Assembly: GCF_030450125.1 (NCBI RefSeq)
Contig: NZ_CP123923.1
Coordinates: forward strand, 1,426,001-1,490,000
Reading direction: 5' to 3'
Source: Streptomyces sp. WP-1
GTDB taxonomy: Bacteria; Actinomycetota; Actinomycetes; Streptomycetales; Streptomycetaceae
DNA: 64,000 nucleotides
In this document: one piece after another, positions 34,621 through 44,113 of the stretch
Numbering within the stretch: the first letter of the stretch is position 1
Layout of the letters: every line of letters begins with the position of its first letter
Notes under the pieces: model-generated
The model's database searches: none
What the model was told of the DNA's origin: nothing
Seen by the model: the letters and a program-made list of their open reading frames with translations, nothing else
Translations under genes and position numbers: made by a program

Positions 34621-35580
34621 TCAGTCGACGGCGGCGGGGCGGAAACGGCGCCGGTACTCGGCCGGTGCGGTGCCGAACGCCTTCAGGAAGGCGCGGCGCA
34701 TGGCCTCCGGGGTGCCGTAGCCGCTGGCCCGGGAGATCTCCTCGACGCCGTCGGGGGTGTCCTCCAGCAGCCGGCGGGCGTGTTCCAGGCGGACCCGGTC
34801 GACATAGCGGCCCGGGGTCACGCCGGTCTCGTCGCGGAAGGCGCGGGCGAAGTGGCGGGGGGAGAGCGTGGCGCGGGCGGCCAGGGCCTCGACGCTCAGG
34901 TCGGTGTCCGGGTGCTCGGTGATCCACCGCTGCACGTCCCGCAGCGGCTCGCGCAGGGCGGTCTGGGCGGCCAGCTGCACGCTGAACTGGGCCTGGTTGC
35001 CCGGACGGCGCAGGAAGACCACGAGATGCCGGGCGAGGCACAGCGCGACGTCCCGGTCCAGATCCTCCTCCACCAGGGCGAGCGCCAGGTCGATGCCCGA
35101 GGTCACGCCCGCCGAGGTGGCGATGCGGCCGTCGCGGACGTAGATGGGCTCCGGGTCCACGCGCACGGCCGGACGGTCGTGCGCGAGTCGCTCGCAGTAG
35201 GCCCAGTGGGTGGTGGCCCGGCGGCCGTCGAGCAGTCCCGCGGCGGCGAGCAGGAAGGCTCCGGTGCACACCGAGACCAGCCGCCGGGCGCGCGGCCCGT
35301 GGGTCCGCAGCCAGTCGACCAGCCGCGGGTCGGGGGCGTGGGTGCCCTCACCGCCGGGGACCAGCAGCGTGTGCGGGTCCGCCGCCCCGGTGAGCGCCTC
35401 GTCCGGGACGAGCGTCAGCCCGCTGGAGGTGCGCACCGGGGCGCCGTCCAGGGACGCGGTGCGGATCCGGTACGTGCCGGGGGTGTGCGCCTCGGCACCG
35501 GCGAACACTTCGAGGGGCCCGGTGACGTCCAGGCTCTGGACCCCGTCGAAGACGACGAAGAGAAGGCTGCGCTGCGGCAT
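34621..35580 (-). CDS. GlxA-family AraC-type regulator (DJ-1 domain + HTH)
   Basis: 319 residues. Residues ~1-175 form a DJ-1/PfpI domain with [15 protein letters not shown] (Cys ~105). Residues ~215-310 are an AraC-type double helix-turn-helix ([34 protein letters not shown]). Such proteins activate or repress catabolic genes in response to an unknown ligand. The downstream DJ-1-only gene is the likely target. Confidence 0.9.
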   Translation of the reverse strand: MPQRSLLFVVFDGVQSLDVTGPLEVFAGAEAHTPGTYRIRTASLDGAPVRTSSGLTLVPDEALTGAADPHTLLVPGGEGTHAPDPRLVDWLRTHGPRARRLVSVCTGAFLLAAAGLLDGRRATTHWAYCERLAHDRPAVRVDPEPIYVRDGRIATSAGVTSGIDLALALVEEDLDRDVALCLARHLVVFLRRPGNQAQFSVQLAAQTALREPLRDVQRWITEHPDTDLSVEALAARATLSPRHFARAFRDETGVTPGRYVDRVRLEHARRLLEDTPDGVEEISRASGYGTPEAMRRAFLKAFGTAPAEYRRRFRPAAVD

Positions 35581-35775
35581 GCCTCGATTCTTCGGGCCCG
35601 CCCGGATGGCCGCAATGACGAACTTCCCACCTTTTCTGCCATCGGCGCCATGCGCGGGGCGGCCGGGCCCGGCGTCGTGCCCGGCCGCCCCGCCGGAAGC
35701 CGCCCTGATCCACGGTTGTCGGTGTCACCTGCCACAATTGCCGCGCAACCTCAGTGGAGAAGGCGGTACGGGATC

Positions 35776-38268
35776 GTGACGACACCCGGGTCCATCGAAG
35801 CAGGATCCATCGAAGGCAGGATCGCCGAGGAACTCGGCGTACGGGAGCGGCAGGTGAAGGCCGCGGTGGAACTGCTCGACGGCGGTTCGACCGTGCCCTT
35901 CATCGCCCGCTACCGCAAGGAAGCGACCGAGATGCTCGACGACGCGCAGCTGCGCACGCTCGAGGAGCGGCTGCGCTATCTGCGGGAGCTGGAGGAGCGG
36001 CGGACCGCGATCCTGGAGTCGGTGCGCGAGCAGGGCAAGCTCACCGAGGAGTTGGCGGCCCGGATCCGCGGCGCCGAGACCAAGGCGCGCCTGGAGGACG
36101 TCTACCTCCCGTACAAGCCGAAGCGGCGCACCAAGGCGCAGATCGCGCGCGAGGCGGGCCTGGAGCCGCTGGCCGAGGGCCTGCTGGGCGACCCGTCGGT
36201 GGAACCGCTGTCCGCGGCCGCCGCGTTCGTGGACGCGGACAAGGGCGTCGCCGACCCGGCCGCCGCCCTGGAGGGCGCGCGGGCGATCCTCACCGAGCGG
36301 TTCTCCGAGGACGCCGACCTGATCGGCGAGCTGCGCGAACGCATGTGGGTGCGCGGGCGCCTGGCCGCGAAGGTGCGGGAGGGCAAGGAGGAGGCGGGCG
36401 CCAAGTTCGCCGACTACTTCGACTTCGCCGAGCCGTTCACCGACCTGCCCTCGCACCGCGTCCTCGCGATGCTGCGCGGCGAGAAGGAGGAGGTGCTCGA
36501 CCTCGTCCTGGAGCCCGAGGAGGCGCCCGATTCCCCGTCGGCTCCGTCCTCGTACGAGGGGATCGTCGCCCACCGCTTCGGCATCGCCGACCGCGGCCGA
36601 CCGGCCGACAAGTGGCTGACGGACACCGTCCGCTGGGCCTGGCGCACCCGCATCCTGACGCACCTCGGCATCGACCTGCGGCTGCGGCTGCGCACGGCCG
36701 CCGAGGACGAGGCGGTGAACGTGTTCGCGGCCAACCTGCGCGACCTGCTGCTCGCCGCCCCGGCCGGCACCCGCGCCACGCTGGGCCTGGACCCCGGTTT
36801 CCGCACCGGTGTGAAGGTCGCCGTGGTCGACGCCACCGGCAAGGTCGTCGCCACGGACGTGATCCACCCGCACGTCCCGGCCAACCGGTGGGACGAGGCG
36901 CTCGCCGAGCTGGCCCGGCTCGCGAAGGAGCACGCGGTCGAACTGGTCGCGATCGGCAATGGCACCGCCTCCCGCGAGACCGACAAGCTCGCCGCCGAAC
37001 TCATCGCCAAGCACCCTGAGTTGAACCTCACCAAGGTGATGGTCTCGGAGGCCGGCGCCTCGGTGTACTCGGCCTCCGCGTACGCCTCCCGGGAACTGCC
37101 CGGGATGGACGTGTCGCTGCGCGGCGCGGTCTCCATCGCCCGGCGCCTCCAGGACCCGCTGGCCGAGCTGGTGAAGATCGACCCGAAGTCCATCGGTGTC
37201 GGCCAGTACCAGCACGACCTGTCCGAGGTGAAGCTCTCCCGCTCGCTGGACGCGGTGGTCGAGGACTGTGTGAACGGCGTCGGTGTGGACGTCAACACCG
37301 CCTCCGTGCCGCTGCTCGCCCGGGTGTCGGGCGTCTCGGCCGGGCTGGCGGAGAACATCGTGGCGCACCGGGACGAGAACGGCCCCTTCACCTCCCGCTC
37401 GGAGCTGAAGAAGGTGGCCCGGCTCGGCCCGAAGGCGTACGAGCAGTGCGCGGGCTTCCTGCGCATCCGCGGCGGCGCCGACCCGCTGGACGCCTCCAGC
37501 GTGCACCCGGAGTCGTACCCCGTGGTGCGGCGCATGGTGAAGACCTCGGGCCAGGAGGTGGCCTCCCTCGTCGGCAACACGGGCGTGCTGCGCTCGCTGC
37601 GCCCGGCCGACTTCGTGGACGACACCTTCGGTCTGCCGACCGTCTCGGACATCCTCAAGGAGCTGGAGAAGCCGGGCCGCGACCCGCGTCCGGCGTTCAA
37701 GACGGCCACCTTCAAGGAGGGCGTGGAGAAGATCTCCGACCTGTCCGCCGGGATGGTCCTGGAGGGCGTGGTGACGAACGTGGCGGCCTTCGGCGCGTTC
37801 GTGGACATCGGCGTCCACCAGGACGGCCTGGTCCATGTGTCGGCGATGTCCAAGACGTTCGTCAAAGACCCCCGGGACGTGGTGAAGCCGGGTGACATCG
37901 TCAAGGTGAAGGTCCTGGAGGTGGACATCCCGCGCAAGCGGATCGGGCTGACCCTGCGCCTGGACGACGAGGCGGCGCCCGTGGACCGGTCCGGCGGCGG
38001 CAGGCGCCAGCGCGGCGCCCGCCCGCCCCAGCAGCGGCAGGGCGGCCAGAGCCAGGGCCAGGGCGGTCAGAGCGGTCAGGGCGGTCAGGGACAAGACGGC
38101 CAGGGCCAGGGCCAGGGCCAGGGCCAGGGCCGGCGGCAGGGCGGTCAGGGCCAGCGGCAGGGCCGCGGTGGCGGTGACCGGGGCGGACGGCAGGCGCCGG
38201 CCCCCGCGAACAGCGCCATGGCGGACGCGCTGCGCCGCGCGGGTCTGCTGGACCCGAAGCAGCGCTGA
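35776..38268 (+). CDS. tex: Tex-family RNA-binding transcription accessory protein
   Basis: 830 residues: the Tex N-terminal helical domain ([17 protein letters not shown]), a YqgF-like RNase H fold ([17 protein letters not shown], ~335), HhH segments ([17 protein letters not shown]), and an S1 RNA-binding domain ([20 protein letters not shown], ~655-725). A ~90-residue tail rich in Gly, Gln and Arg follows. Tex binds nucleic acid and polymerase-associated complexes; its exact role is unsettled. The GTG at 35776 gives the canonical N-terminus. Confidence 0.95.
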   Translation: MTTPGSIEAGSIEGRIAEELGVRERQVKAAVELLDGGSTVPFIARYRKEATEMLDDAQLRTLEERLRYLRELEERRTAILESVREQGKLTEELAARIRGAETKARLEDVYLPYKPKRRTKAQIAREAGLEPLAEGLLGDPSVEPLSAAAAFVDADKGVADPAAALEGARAILTERFSEDADLIGELRERMWVRGRLAAKVREGKEEAGAKFADYFDFAEPFTDLPSHRVLAMLRGEKEEVLDLVLEPEEAPDSPSAPSSYEGIVAHRFGIADRGRPADKWLTDTVRWAWRTRILTHLGIDLRLRLRTAAEDEAVNVFAANLRDLLLAAPAGTRATLGLDPGFRTGVKVAVVDATGKVVATDVIHPHVPANRWDEALAELARLAKEHAVELVAIGNGTASRETDKLAAELIAKHPELNLTKVMVSEAGASVYSASAYASRELPGMDVSLRGAVSIARRLQDPLAELVKIDPKSIGVGQYQHDLSEVKLSRSLDAVVEDCVNGVGVDVNTASVPLLARVSGVSAGLAENIVAHRDENGPFTSRSELKKVARLGPKAYEQCAGFLRIRGGADPLDASSVHPESYPVVRRMVKTSGQEVASLVGNTGVLRSLRPADFVDDTFGLPTVSDILKELEKPGRDPRPAFKTATFKEGVEKISDLSAGMVLEGVVTNVAAFGAFVDIGVHQDGLVHVSAMSKTFVKDPRDVVKPGDIVKVKVLEVDIPRKRIGLTLRLDDEAAPVDRSGGGRRQRGARPPQQRQGGQSQGQGGQSGQGGQGQDGQGQGQGQGQGRRQGGQGQRQGRGGGDRGGRQAPAPANSAMADALRRAGLLDPKQR
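38041..38162 (+). repeat. hexamer-rich repeat encoding the Tex GQ tail
   Basis: Repeated GGCCAG / GGTCAG / GGGCCA hexamers encode alternating Gly-Gln with Arg and Ser. Simple-sequence expansion within the reading frame. Confidence 0.8.
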
Positions 38269-38279
38269 CCGACCGGTCG

Positions 38280-38318
38280 CGGGAGGGGCCGGGGCCGGCA
38301 CGGCTCTGGCCCCTCCCG
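38280..38318. terminator. terminator hairpin after tex
   Basis: 11-bp arms (CGGGAGGGGCC and complement) enclosing a GC-rich 17-nt loop, 12 nt after the tex stop. Confidence 0.65.
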
Positions 38319-38477
38319 GCGTCTTCCGCACCGGCGGTCACCGGCCGAACCAGACTTTTCCCCGTATCGAGGGGTTTGGCGCGAGGAAACGCACGAAGCG
38401 GGCACAGCGCCCACCCGCCCCCTCCACACTCGCTTCTGTGCACGTGACCGTGCACGCGAAGCAATGGGGAGGACTCT

Positions 38478-39149
38478 GTGTTCCGCACTACCAAGCAGCG
38501 CCTGGCGGCGTGCACGGCCGCCGCCGCGGTCGCCGCGGCGGCGGCCTCGTTCGCCGCTCCGACGGCGGCCACCGGCGCCGCGGCCCGAGGTGAGCTGACG
38601 TACGGCAGCGTCATCCTGCTCCAGAACCAGTACGGCGGCGACGGCGGCTACCTCGACACCAACGGTGTCTCCAGCCAGCGGGGCGCCACCTACAACGTGA
38701 GCACCAACGACCGGCCCGACAGCCGCGGTCCGGCCACCTCGGAGTGGCGGGTCGTCTCCGCCACCGGCAAGGCCACCGGCGCCCGGGTGGTCAGCGGTGA
38801 CGTCGTCTACCTGATCAACCAGTACGGCAGCCACCACACCTACCTGGACACCAACGGCGTCTCCGACCAGTCGGGCGCCAAGTACGACGTGTCCGCCACC
38901 ACCACCAAGGACCGGGGTACCGGCACCGGCAAGTGGCACATCTTCGGCGTGCGGTCCTCGCCGAACGACGGGCACATCCGCACCGACGACATCGTGCATC
39001 TGCTCAACGACTACGGCTCCGCCAACGGTGGCTTCCTCGACACCAACGGCCGCTCCTCCCAGGGCGGGGGCGCCAAGTACGGCGTCTCCACCAGCCCCTA
39101 CAGCGACCGCGGCACCGGCACCGGTTCCTGGAAGGTGCTGCCCTCCTGA
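38478..39149 (+). CDS. secreted three-repeat protein, probable beta-trefoil
   Basis: 223 residues. A signal peptide (residues ~1-35, Ala-rich, ending AATGAAA-RG) is followed by three ~50-residue repeats, each with the pattern hydrophobic-LxNxYG, then (Y/F)LDTNG, then YxVST, then DRGTGT(G)xW. They start near residues 45, 107 and 168. Threefold internal symmetry with a terminal Trp is typical of a beta-trefoil, so a carbohydrate- or surface-binding role is possible. GGGGAGGA precedes the GTG. No catalytic motif; exact family not recognised. Confidence 0.75.
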   Translation: MFRTTKQRLAACTAAAAVAAAAASFAAPTAATGAAARGELTYGSVILLQNQYGGDGGYLDTNGVSSQRGATYNVSTNDRPDSRGPATSEWRVVSATGKATGARVVSGDVVYLINQYGSHHTYLDTNGVSDQSGAKYDVSATTTKDRGTGTGKWHIFGVRSSPNDGHIRTDDIVHLLNDYGSANGGFLDTNGRSSQGGGAKYGVSTSPYSDRGTGTGSWKVLPS

Positions 39150-39164
39150 CCTGACGCCATGACC

Positions 39165-39203
39165 CGCCGGGCCCCGGGGACGCCGTACCCCCGGGGCCCG
39201 GCG
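39165..39203. terminator. bidirectional terminator hairpin
   Basis: Perfect 15-bp stem CGCCGGGCCCCGGGG and complement with a 9-nt loop, between the converging trefoil and ABC-F genes. Confidence 0.75.
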
Positions 39204-39206
39204 CCG

Positions 39207-40847
39207 TCAGTGCTCGGTCACCTTGCCCGCCGCGACCTCCCAGCGCCTGCCCACCCGGACCGCGTCGAGCATGCGGCGGTCGTGGGTGACCAGCAGGAGG
39301 GTGCCCGTGTAGGCGTCCAGGGCGGACTCCAGCTGCTCGATGGCGGGCAGGTCGAGGTGGTTGGTGGGCTCGTCCAGGACGAGCAGGTTGACGCCCCGGC
39401 CCTGGAGCAGGGCGAGGGCGGCGCGGGTGCGTTCGCCCGGGGAGAGGCTCGTGGCCGGGCGCAGCACATGGTCCGACTTGAGGCCGAACTTGGCGAGCAG
39501 GGTGCGGACCTCTCCCGGTTCGGTGTCGGGGACGGCCGCGCAGAAGGCGTCCAGCAGCGTCTCGGGGCCGTGGAACAGGCCCCGGGCCTGGTCGACCTCG
39601 CCGATCAGCACACCCGAGCCGAGGGCCGCGTGCCCGGAGTCCAGCGGGATCCGGCCGAGCAGGGCGGCCAGCAGGGTCGACTTGCCGGCGCCGTTGGCCC
39701 CGGTGACCGCGATCCGGTCGGCCCAGTCGATCTGGAGGCTGACCGGTCCGAAGGCGAAGTCGCCGCGCCGGACCTCGGCGTCCCGCAGCGTGGCCACCAC
39801 GGCGCCCGAGCGCGGCGCGGAGGCGATCTCCATCCGCAGCTCCCACTCCTTGCGCGGCTCCTCGACCACGTCCAGGCGCTCGATCATGCGCTGGGTCTGC
39901 CGGGCCTTGGCGGCCTGCTTCTCGCTGGCCTCACTGCGGAACTTGCGGCCGATCTTGTCGTTGTCGTTGCCCGCCCTGCGCCGGGCGTTCTTGACGCCCT
40001 TGTCCATCCAGGACCGCTGCATCTGCGCCCGGTCCTGGAGGGCGGCCTTCTTGTCGGCGAACTCCTCGAACTCCTCCCGCGCGTGCCGCCGGCCCGTCTC
40101 GCGCTCCTCCAGGTAGGCCTCGTAGCCGCCGCCGTAGAGGTTGATCTGCCCCTGTGCCAGGTCGAGTTCGAGGACCTTGGTGACCGTGCGGGTGAGGAAC
40201 TCGCGGTCGTGGCTGACGACGACGGTGCCCGCGCGCAGTCCGGTGACGAACCGTTCCAGGCGCTCCAGGCCGTCGAGGTCGAGGTCGTTGGTGGGCTCGT
40301 CCAGGAGGAAGACGTCGTAGCGGGAGAGCAGCAGGGAGGCGAGTTGGGCGCGGGCCGCCTGGCCGCCGGAGAGGGAGGTCATCGGCTGGTCGAGGCCGAC
40401 GGCGAGGCCGAGGGAGTCGGCCACCTCCGCCGCGCGCTCGTCCAGGTCGGCGCCGCCGAGGTCCAGCCAGCGCTCCAGGCTCACCGCGTAGGCGTCGTCC
40501 GCGCCGGGCGCGCCGTCGACCAGCGCCTGGGTGGCCTCGTCCATGAGCCGCTGTGCCTCGGCCACGCCGGTGCGGCGGGCCAGGAACTCCCGGACGGTCT
40601 CCCCCGGCCTGCGCTCGGGCTCCTGCGGCAGATGGCCGACGGTGGCGGTGGGCGGGGACAGGCGCAGTTCGCCCTGCTCGGGCGCGAGCAGGCCGGCGAG
40701 CATCCGCAGCAGCGTGGACTTGCCCGCGCCGTTGGCGCCGACCAGCCCGATCACATCGCCGGGCGCCACGACGAGGTCGAGCCCGGAGAAGAGCGAGCGG
40801 TCGCCGTGCCCGGCGGCGAGGTTCTTGGCGACGAGGGTGGCAGTCAT
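39207..40847 (-). CDS. ABC-F family ATPase (translation factor / resistance type)
   Basis: 546 residues, two ATPase domains with no membrane segments. Walker A GANGAGKST occurs twice (~37 and ~360). Signatures are LSGGQ in domain 1 and LSPGE in domain 2, with Walker B FLLDEPTNDLDLDG and LVLDEPTNHLDLPA. A charged interdomain linker (~225-320, HAREEFEEFADKKAAL) would reach the ribosomal P site. Acts on ribosomes in translation or antibiotic protection; which drug, if any, cannot be told. ATG 40847 is used. Confidence 0.88.
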   Translation of the reverse strand: MTATLVAKNLAAGHGDRSLFSGLDLVVAPGDVIGLVGANGAGKSTLLRMLAGLLAPEQGELRLSPPTATVGHLPQEPERRPGETVREFLARRTGVAEAQRLMDEATQALVDGAPGADDAYAVSLERWLDLGGADLDERAAEVADSLGLAVGLDQPMTSLSGGQAARAQLASLLLSRYDVFLLDEPTNDLDLDGLERLERFVTGLRAGTVVVSHDREFLTRTVTKVLELDLAQGQINLYGGGYEAYLEERETGRRHAREEFEEFADKKAALQDRAQMQRSWMDKGVKNARRRAGNDNDKIGRKFRSEASEKQAAKARQTQRMIERLDVVEEPRKEWELRMEIASAPRSGAVVATLRDAEVRRGDFAFGPVSLQIDWADRIAVTGANGAGKSTLLAALLGRIPLDSGHAALGSGVLIGEVDQARGLFHGPETLLDAFCAAVPDTEPGEVRTLLAKFGLKSDHVLRPATSLSPGERTRAALALLQGRGVNLLVLDEPTNHLDLPAIEQLESALDAYTGTLLLVTHDRRMLDAVRVGRRWEVAAGKVTEH

Positions 40848-40978
40848 CAGGACGCCGATCCTAGTGGGCCCGCCGCCCGGCCCGGTTCCGCCCGCCTCGC
40901 CTCCTGTGAGGATCCCCACCTCGGCCGATGCGTGCCGGGCCCTGACGGGGACGGCGGGACAGGGCCTATGGTCCACAC

Positions 40979-41938
40979 GTGAACAGCGTGAGCAGCGTGG
41001 ACCGTGAGACGGACGGCGAAGTGATCGTGGTCGGCGGCGGGGTCGTCGGACTCACCACGGCCGTGGTGCTGGCCGAGGCCGGGCGCCGGGTGAGCGTATG
41101 GACGCGGGAGCCCGCGGAGGCGACCACGTCGGCGGTCGCGGGCGGCCTGTGGTGGCCGTACCGCATCGATCCGGAGCGGCTCGTCGGCGCCTGGGCGCTG
41201 GAGACCCTCGCGGTGTACGAGGAGCTGGCGGCGGCGCCCGAGCGGACGGGCGTACGCCTGGTCGACGGCCTCCATCAGGGGGCCCGGCTGGAGGAGCTCG
41301 GCGACTGGGCGGCCCGGGTGCCGGGGCTGCGCGCGGTGCCGGACGGGCTGGCGGCGCGGCTGCCGGTGATCGACATGCCGACGCATCTGGCGTGGCTGCG
41401 GGAGCGGCTCGTGCGGGCCGGTGGCACGGTGGCGCTGCGCGAGGTGACCGATCTCGCCGAGGTGCCCGCGGACGTGGTGGTCAACTGCGCGGGGCTCGGG
41501 GCGCGTTCGCTGGCCGGGGACGACACGGTGCGCCCGGTGCGGGGGCAGCTGGTGCTGGTGGAGAACCCCGGGATCGACACGTACTACACGTCCGTCGACC
41601 ATTCCTCGCCGGTGGCCGCGTACTTCATCCCGCAGCCGTACGGGCTGCTCCTCGGCGGTACCGCGCAGGAGGACGACTGGTCGCTGGAGCCGGATCCGGA
41701 CACGGCGGCGGAGATCGTGGCCCGGTGCGCGCGGGTGCGGCCAGAGATCGCGGGGGCTCGGGTGCTGGCCCACAGGGTGGGGCTGCGGCCGTACCGGGAC
41801 GCGGTACGGCTGGAGCGGCAGCCGCTGCCCGGCGGGCGGACCGTGGTGCATTCGTACGGCCATGGCGGTGCGGGCGTGACGGTGGCGTGGGGATGTGCGC
41901 GGGAGGCGGCCGGGCTGGTGCCGGACCCGGCCGCCTGA
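40979..41938 (+). CDS. D-amino-acid-oxidase-family FAD oxidoreductase
   Basis: 319 residues. FAD motif VIVVGGGVVGLTTAVVLAEAG (~15-35, GxGxxG), the AGGLWWPYRIDP segment, and the C-terminal DAO signature HSYGHGGAGVTVAWGCA (~291-307). Oxidises D-amino acids or glycine-like amines. The GTG lacks a Shine-Dalgarno but a TATGGT -10-like box lies 7 nt upstream, suggesting a leaderless transcript. Confidence 0.9.
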   Translation: MNSVSSVDRETDGEVIVVGGGVVGLTTAVVLAEAGRRVSVWTREPAEATTSAVAGGLWWPYRIDPERLVGAWALETLAVYEELAAAPERTGVRLVDGLHQGARLEELGDWAARVPGLRAVPDGLAARLPVIDMPTHLAWLRERLVRAGGTVALREVTDLAEVPADVVVNCAGLGARSLAGDDTVRPVRGQLVLVENPGIDTYYTSVDHSSPVAAYFIPQPYGLLLGGTAQEDDWSLEPDPDTAAEIVARCARVRPEIAGARVLAHRVGLRPYRDAVRLERQPLPGGRTVVHSYGHGGAGVTVAWGCAREAAGLVPDPAA

Positions 41939-41952
41939 ACCCGCGATCGCGG

Positions 41953-43929
41953 TCAGCCCGCCGGAATCCGCGTGGCCGTACGCGGTGCGCGCAGGCCCGT
42001 CAGCTGCTGCGGCGCCGGGGACTTCGCGGTCGTACCGGATGTCGCGCGGGCGAACGCCTGCGCGCCGCCCACCAGCGGCAACCGGGCCGAGGTGCCGCCC
42101 AGGTGGACCGTCACCGCCGGCTTGGTGGCCGGCGGGTCGATGAGGTCGTGGTCCGTGCCCGCGATGATCAGGGCGAGGCGGTGGCCCTTGGGGACGACGT
42201 GGTCGGTGGCGGCCAGGGTGAGGGTCATCGTGTAGGACCTGCCCGGGGTGAGGGGGACGCCCTTGGTGAGGGAGGCGTAGTGGCCGAGGTCGGCCCAGCC
42301 GCGGCTGAGGACCGTGTAGTCGACCTTGGCCGTCTTCGCGGCGGTCTCCAGGTAGCAGGCGCTGTCGCCGGCCGTGCTCGCGCCCCAGCAGGTGCGGTCC
42401 TTCAGGGTGGTGATGCCCTCGGCCTCGTCGGCGTAGTCGCGGATGGTGTCCGGGCCGACGTCGACGAGCACGGCGGAGAGATGGGCCGAGGCGGTGGTCG
42501 GGGTCGCGGTGACCGTCACCCGGGACATCCCGGACAGGCGCAGGTCCTCGGTGAGGGGCGCGGTGAGGAAGCCGGTCTTCTCGGGTGTGGACGTGGTGAG
42601 ATGGGCGGCCCAGTCGGTCTCGCCGAGCTTGGGGTCGTCGGTGAAGGTCTCGGTGCCGGTGGCGCGGCGCAGGCCGAGGGTGCCGACGCCGGGCGTGGTG
42701 CCGGGGGCCGGGCGCAGGGTGGTGGCGCGGGTGCCGGCGGGCGGCCAGGTGGCGGAGGTGACCCACTGATCGGGGTGGCGTTCGACGTCGGCCACCGGCT
42801 CGCGGTCGATGCCGTTGTCGTAGCCGAGGAGTTCATGGTCGAACCAGCGGTGCAGGGTGTCGACCCAGGCGCCGCGCCGGTAGTCGAAGGGGTCGACATG
42901 GCCGGTCTGGGAGAGCCACAGCTTGCGCTCGACCCCGTTCCTCGCCAGGGCGTCCCACCACTGGCCGAAGTGCTTGGTGCGGACGTTGAGGTCCTGCATG
43001 CCCTGCGCCACGAAGACGCTGGCGCGCACCTTGGCCGCGTCCTTGACGTAGTCCCGCTCGGTCCACAGCGGGGTCCAGTCGCCGCTGCGCGGGCTGCCGT
43101 CGGTGAGTTTCTTCTGCTCGGCGGCGCAGTGGGCCCCGGCCGCGTCGCTCTCGACGTATCCGGCGAGGTCGGCGGGGCCGCCGTCGTAGAGCGGGGCGCC
43201 CTGGGCGAAGTAGTAGTCGTACCAGGAGGAGATGGCGCTGATCGGCACGATGGTCTTCAGGCCCTTGACGCCGGTGGCGGCGACGCCGTTGGCGATGGTG
43301 CCGTCCCAGCTCTTGCCGATCATGCCGGTTCTGCCGTTGGTCCAGGTGGCCTTGACGGTGTGTGTCCCGGTGCGGCTGGTGTAGGCGGTGGCGCGGCCGT
43401 TGAGCCAGTCGATCACGGCCTTCGCGGACTGCACGTCGGAGCGGCCGCCGACGTCGACGCAGCCGTCGGAGCGGTCGGTGCCGGCCAGGTCGACGCCGAC
43501 GAAGGCGTAGCCGCGGGGCACGAAGTAGTTGTCGTAGAACAGCGGCATCTGGACGACATGGCCGCTCGCGTCGTACGTCTTGACCTGGTTCTCGTTGCCG
43601 CGCCCGCAGCAGGAGTAGTAGGGGCTCGCGTCCATGATGACCGGCACCTTGCGGCCCTCGCGGGCCGGTTCGGCGGGGCGGACGATGTCGGCGGCGACGC
43701 GGTCGGGCCTGCCGTCGCCGTCCTCGTCGAGGCCGGTGTCCACCCACACGGACTCGCGGACGGCGTGGGCGTAGGAGTAGACGGGGGCGCTCTCGCGGGG
43801 CGGCGCGGCCTGGGCGGCGGCCGGGGTGAGGAAGGTGGCCAGCAGGGCGGCGACGGCCGCCGTGGCGAGCGCTCTCCAGAGGGTGAGGCGCGTGCGCAGG
43901 GGCGCTCGGACAGATGTGCTCTTCGGCAT
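41953..43929 (-). CDS. secreted Xaa-Pro dipeptidyl-peptidase (S15/CocE family)
   Basis: 658 residues with signal peptide (~14-41, LTLWRALATAAVAALLATFL then AQAAP). An alpha/beta-hydrolase core has nucleophile Ser in MIGKSWDGTIANG (~206), and a catalytic His is likely in SQTGHVDPFDY. A C-terminal jelly-roll (~420-640) follows, as in X-Pro peptidases and cocaine esterase. It likely removes X-Pro dipeptides outside the cell. It is divergent from the secreted M1 peptidase. Confidence 0.92.
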   Translation of the reverse strand: MPKSTSVRAPLRTRLTLWRALATAAVAALLATFLTPAAAQAAPPRESAPVYSYAHAVRESVWVDTGLDEDGDGRPDRVAADIVRPAEPAREGRKVPVIMDASPYYSCCGRGNENQVKTYDASGHVVQMPLFYDNYFVPRGYAFVGVDLAGTDRSDGCVDVGGRSDVQSAKAVIDWLNGRATAYTSRTGTHTVKATWTNGRTGMIGKSWDGTIANGVAATGVKGLKTIVPISAISSWYDYYFAQGAPLYDGGPADLAGYVESDAAGAHCAAEQKKLTDGSPRSGDWTPLWTERDYVKDAAKVRASVFVAQGMQDLNVRTKHFGQWWDALARNGVERKLWLSQTGHVDPFDYRRGAWVDTLHRWFDHELLGYDNGIDREPVADVERHPDQWVTSATWPPAGTRATTLRPAPGTTPGVGTLGLRRATGTETFTDDPKLGETDWAAHLTTSTPEKTGFLTAPLTEDLRLSGMSRVTVTATPTTASAHLSAVLVDVGPDTIRDYADEAEGITTLKDRTCWGASTAGDSACYLETAAKTAKVDYTVLSRGWADLGHYASLTKGVPLTPGRSYTMTLTLAATDHVVPKGHRLALIIAGTDHDLIDPPATKPAVTVHLGGTSARLPLVGGAQAFARATSGTTAKSPAPQQLTGLRAPRTATRIPAG

Positions 43930-44113
43930 GCGCGGACGATAGTCCTGTCAACTGCCGTAAAGAAGAGTGCGTTACGGCACCCGGGTGGCTGATTGCGGCC
44001 GAATGGCGATCGTGTGACAGCAGGGGTCATGGACAGGGCAAGGGGCACAGGGGGTGAATAGGCTCCGGACAGTCTCGTGAACTCACCCGCAGTCCCCACG
44101 ACTTGGAGCTGAC

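Noticed and set aside
41945..41956. Palindrome-like CCGCGATCGCGG as a terminator between the oxidase and peptidase genes
   Set aside because: Only six base pairs with no loop; too weak to annotate.
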